Assembly: GCA_003504855.1 (NCBI GenBank)
Contig: DNZD01000148.1
Span: forward strand, 1-6,109
Origin: Cytophagales bacterium
Lineage (GTDB): Bacteria; Bacteroidota; Bacteroidia; Cytophagales; Cyclobacteriaceae
DNA length: 6,109 nucleotides
Reading direction: 5' to 3'
A model generated the notes under the pieces. The model was not told the DNA's origin and did no database searches. It saw only the letters and a program-made list of their open reading frames with translations. Within the stretch, counting starts at the first letter, position 1; every line of letters starts with the position of its first letter. Below are positions 5,006 through 6,109 of the stretch, one piece after another. A program made the translations under genes and the position numbers.

Positions 5006-6109
5006 TCATTCAGGCAGGGGTTTACCCAGCAATTTTCTGGAAAAATATTCCGCGGCAGCCTTATAAACGGTAACCGAGTTGCTTTGCCTGAACCAATGGT
5101 GGGTGTCGTCTACGATCACCAGGGTTTCCATGGGTACACCTTTCTTTTCAAGCCGCTGCACCAGATCTGTACTTTGGTTAAACCTAACATTGCGATCATC
5201 ATCGGCATGAATGATGAGCACCGGTGAGGTCCAGGTTGCCACATGAGAGGCAGGTGAAGAATCCCAACCGATGGCCAAAGCTTTCATGAGATCAGGCGCT
5301 TTTTCGAAGCGATCCGGATAGAGAAATCCGCGGATGCGTTCGGCCGTCCAATCATGAACACCGTGTATATCCACACCGGCAGCAAAGAGTTTGGAGTCCA
5401 TGGCTAATGCCATCGCAGTCAGGAAGCCACCGTAAGAACCACCATATACTCCGATTTTGGTTGCATCAATATTAGGTTGATTGGCAAGCCACTGTCCTGC
5501 CGCCTTGATGTCAAGGTACTCAGATGCACCCCACACCCCTGCATTGGCGGGACGATGAAAATCAAATCCATAGCCTATACCTAATCGGTAATTGACACTT
5601 AGCACCGTGAATCCAAGACTCGCCAGGTATTGATTTGATGCATACGCATTCGAATAGTAATCAGAATAATGCCACCCCAGCAGCATTTGGCGCGGAGGGC
5701 CGCCATGTATATAAATAATCGCAGGCCGTTTGCCGCTGGCCGGTGCCGACGGCTCGAACAATTGTCCGTGCACTACAACCCCATCACTACTGGTGAAAAT
5801 AACCTGCTTGGGCGTTACGAGCTTCTTTTCCGGATAGCCGGCGACAATTCGATCGGCACCCATGAGCCGCATCATTCCTTTCGTATTGAAGTTCATCACG
5901 GCCGTTACTGGTGGTCGTTGGGGTGTTGCGCTGATCATCGCCAGGGTCGTTCCATCTCCGGTAACGACACCGGTCCACTCCAGGCCTGTGCCTGGTGTCA
6001 ACACTTCCATAGCAGGCTTGTCCACCGGAACTCGGACCATATGTCGCCGATCGATATCCAGTGGATCAGGTCCCGTGTTCGCATCAAAGGTGAGCCATTT
6101 GCCATCAGG
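5006..6109 (-). CDS. S9 family (prolyl oligopeptidase/DPP-type) serine peptidase, C-terminal part
   Basis: The frame is open to the right edge, so the start lies outside. The ATG at 6040-6038 is internal, preceded by 23 in-frame residues including DGKWLTFDANTG and LDIDRRH. The 367 visible residues hold the end of the beta-propeller and then the complete alpha/beta-hydrolase catalytic domain. That domain has an IYIHGGPP oxyanion segment (about 5722-5699) and the nucleophile motif GGSYGG with Ser at codon 5437-5435. The acid is Asp at codon 5197-5195 in HADDDRNV, and the His is at codon 5101-5099 in DDTHHW. All three triad residues are present, so the enzyme is probably active. S9 enzymes cleave short peptides, often after proline or with dipeptidyl release, and in Bacteroidota they are commonly exported. 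The signal peptide, if any, and most of the propeller are not visible. Which S9 subfamily it is cannot be settled from this part. Confidence 0.9.
   Translation of the reverse strand, partial: PDGKWLTFDANTGPDPLDIDRRHMVRVPVDKPAMEVLTPGTGLEWTGVVTGDGTTLAMISATPQRPPVTAVMNFNTKGMMRLMGADRIVAGYPEKKLVTPKQVIFTSSDGVVVHGQLFEPSAPASGKRPAIIYIHGGPPRQMLLGWHYSDYYSNAYASNQYLASLGFTVLSVNYRLGIGYGFDFHRPANAGVWGASEYLDIKAAGQWLANQPNIDATKIGVYGGSYGGFLTAMALAMDSKLFAAGVDIHGVHDWTAERIRGFLYPDRFEKAPDLMKALAIGWDSSPASHVATWTSPVLIIHADDDRNVRFNQSTDLVQRLEKKGVPMETLVIVDDTHHWFRQSNSVTVYKAAAEYFSRKLLGKPLPE

Noticed and set aside
4990..5010. ATGAT/ATCAT hairpin as a terminator after the S9 peptidase
   Set aside because: The stem is only five A/T-rich pairs, and no T-run follows in the direction of transcription.
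5006..6040. A complete 344-residue peptidase starting at the ATG at 6040
   Set aside because: The frame stays open through 23 more codons to the window edge, and those residues look like beta-propeller sequence (DGKWLTFD). An S9 enzyme also needs its N-terminal propeller, so the gene is partial and this ATG is internal.

Overview
The window looks like a piece of ordinary chromosome from a member of the Bacteroidota, possibly a Cytophagales/Chitinophagaceae-type organism, with roughly balanced base composition. Three things point that way. None of the start codons has a clear Shine-Dalgarno sequence. A TAnnTTTG-type promoter element lies upstream of one gene. The gene content also fits: a DUF4136-type lipoprotein, an NTF2-like lipoprotein, an S9 peptidase and a Uup-like ABC-F ATPase. 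This placement is an inference from motifs, and no marker gene is present to fix it. I see no mobile element, CRISPR array, tRNA or rRNA, and no gene-free stretch longer than about 85 bases.

Layout. At the left edge, on the minus strand, are the first 85 residues of an ABC-F ATPase (1-255). An 84-base divergent intergenic region (256-339) separates it from a plus-strand pair: an APC-superfamily permease (340-1815) and a gene for an aldo/keto reductase fused to a Rid (YjgF/YER057c/UK114) domain (1812-3272). The pair overlaps by ATGA and is almost certainly co-transcribed. The reductase gene meets a minus-strand gene tail to tail, with a 4-base overlap of stop codons.

The rest is on the minus strand. 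Read in the direction of transcription, it holds the C-terminal part of an S9 prolyl-oligopeptidase-type peptidase (6109-5006, entering from the right edge). After a 52-base gap come three tightly packed genes: a DUF4136-like lipoprotein (4953-4432), a KANL3/Tex30-type alpha/beta hydrolase (4429-3779) and an NTF2/SnoaL-like lipoprotein (3769-3269).

Working together. The most suggestive unit is the permease plus reductase-Rid fusion. The permease would import an amino acid, amine or related compound. The fused enzyme could reduce a carbonyl in it or in a product, while the Rid domain would handle a reactive or enamine-like intermediate. However, the Rid domain lacks the arginine needed for classical imine/enamine deamination, so its role is open. 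The three-gene minus-strand cluster combines two predicted membrane-anchored periplasm-facing lipoproteins with one cytoplasmic hydrolase, and I cannot derive a shared pathway from sequence alone. The S9 peptidase is probably exported and degrades peptides, but its N-terminus is outside the window.
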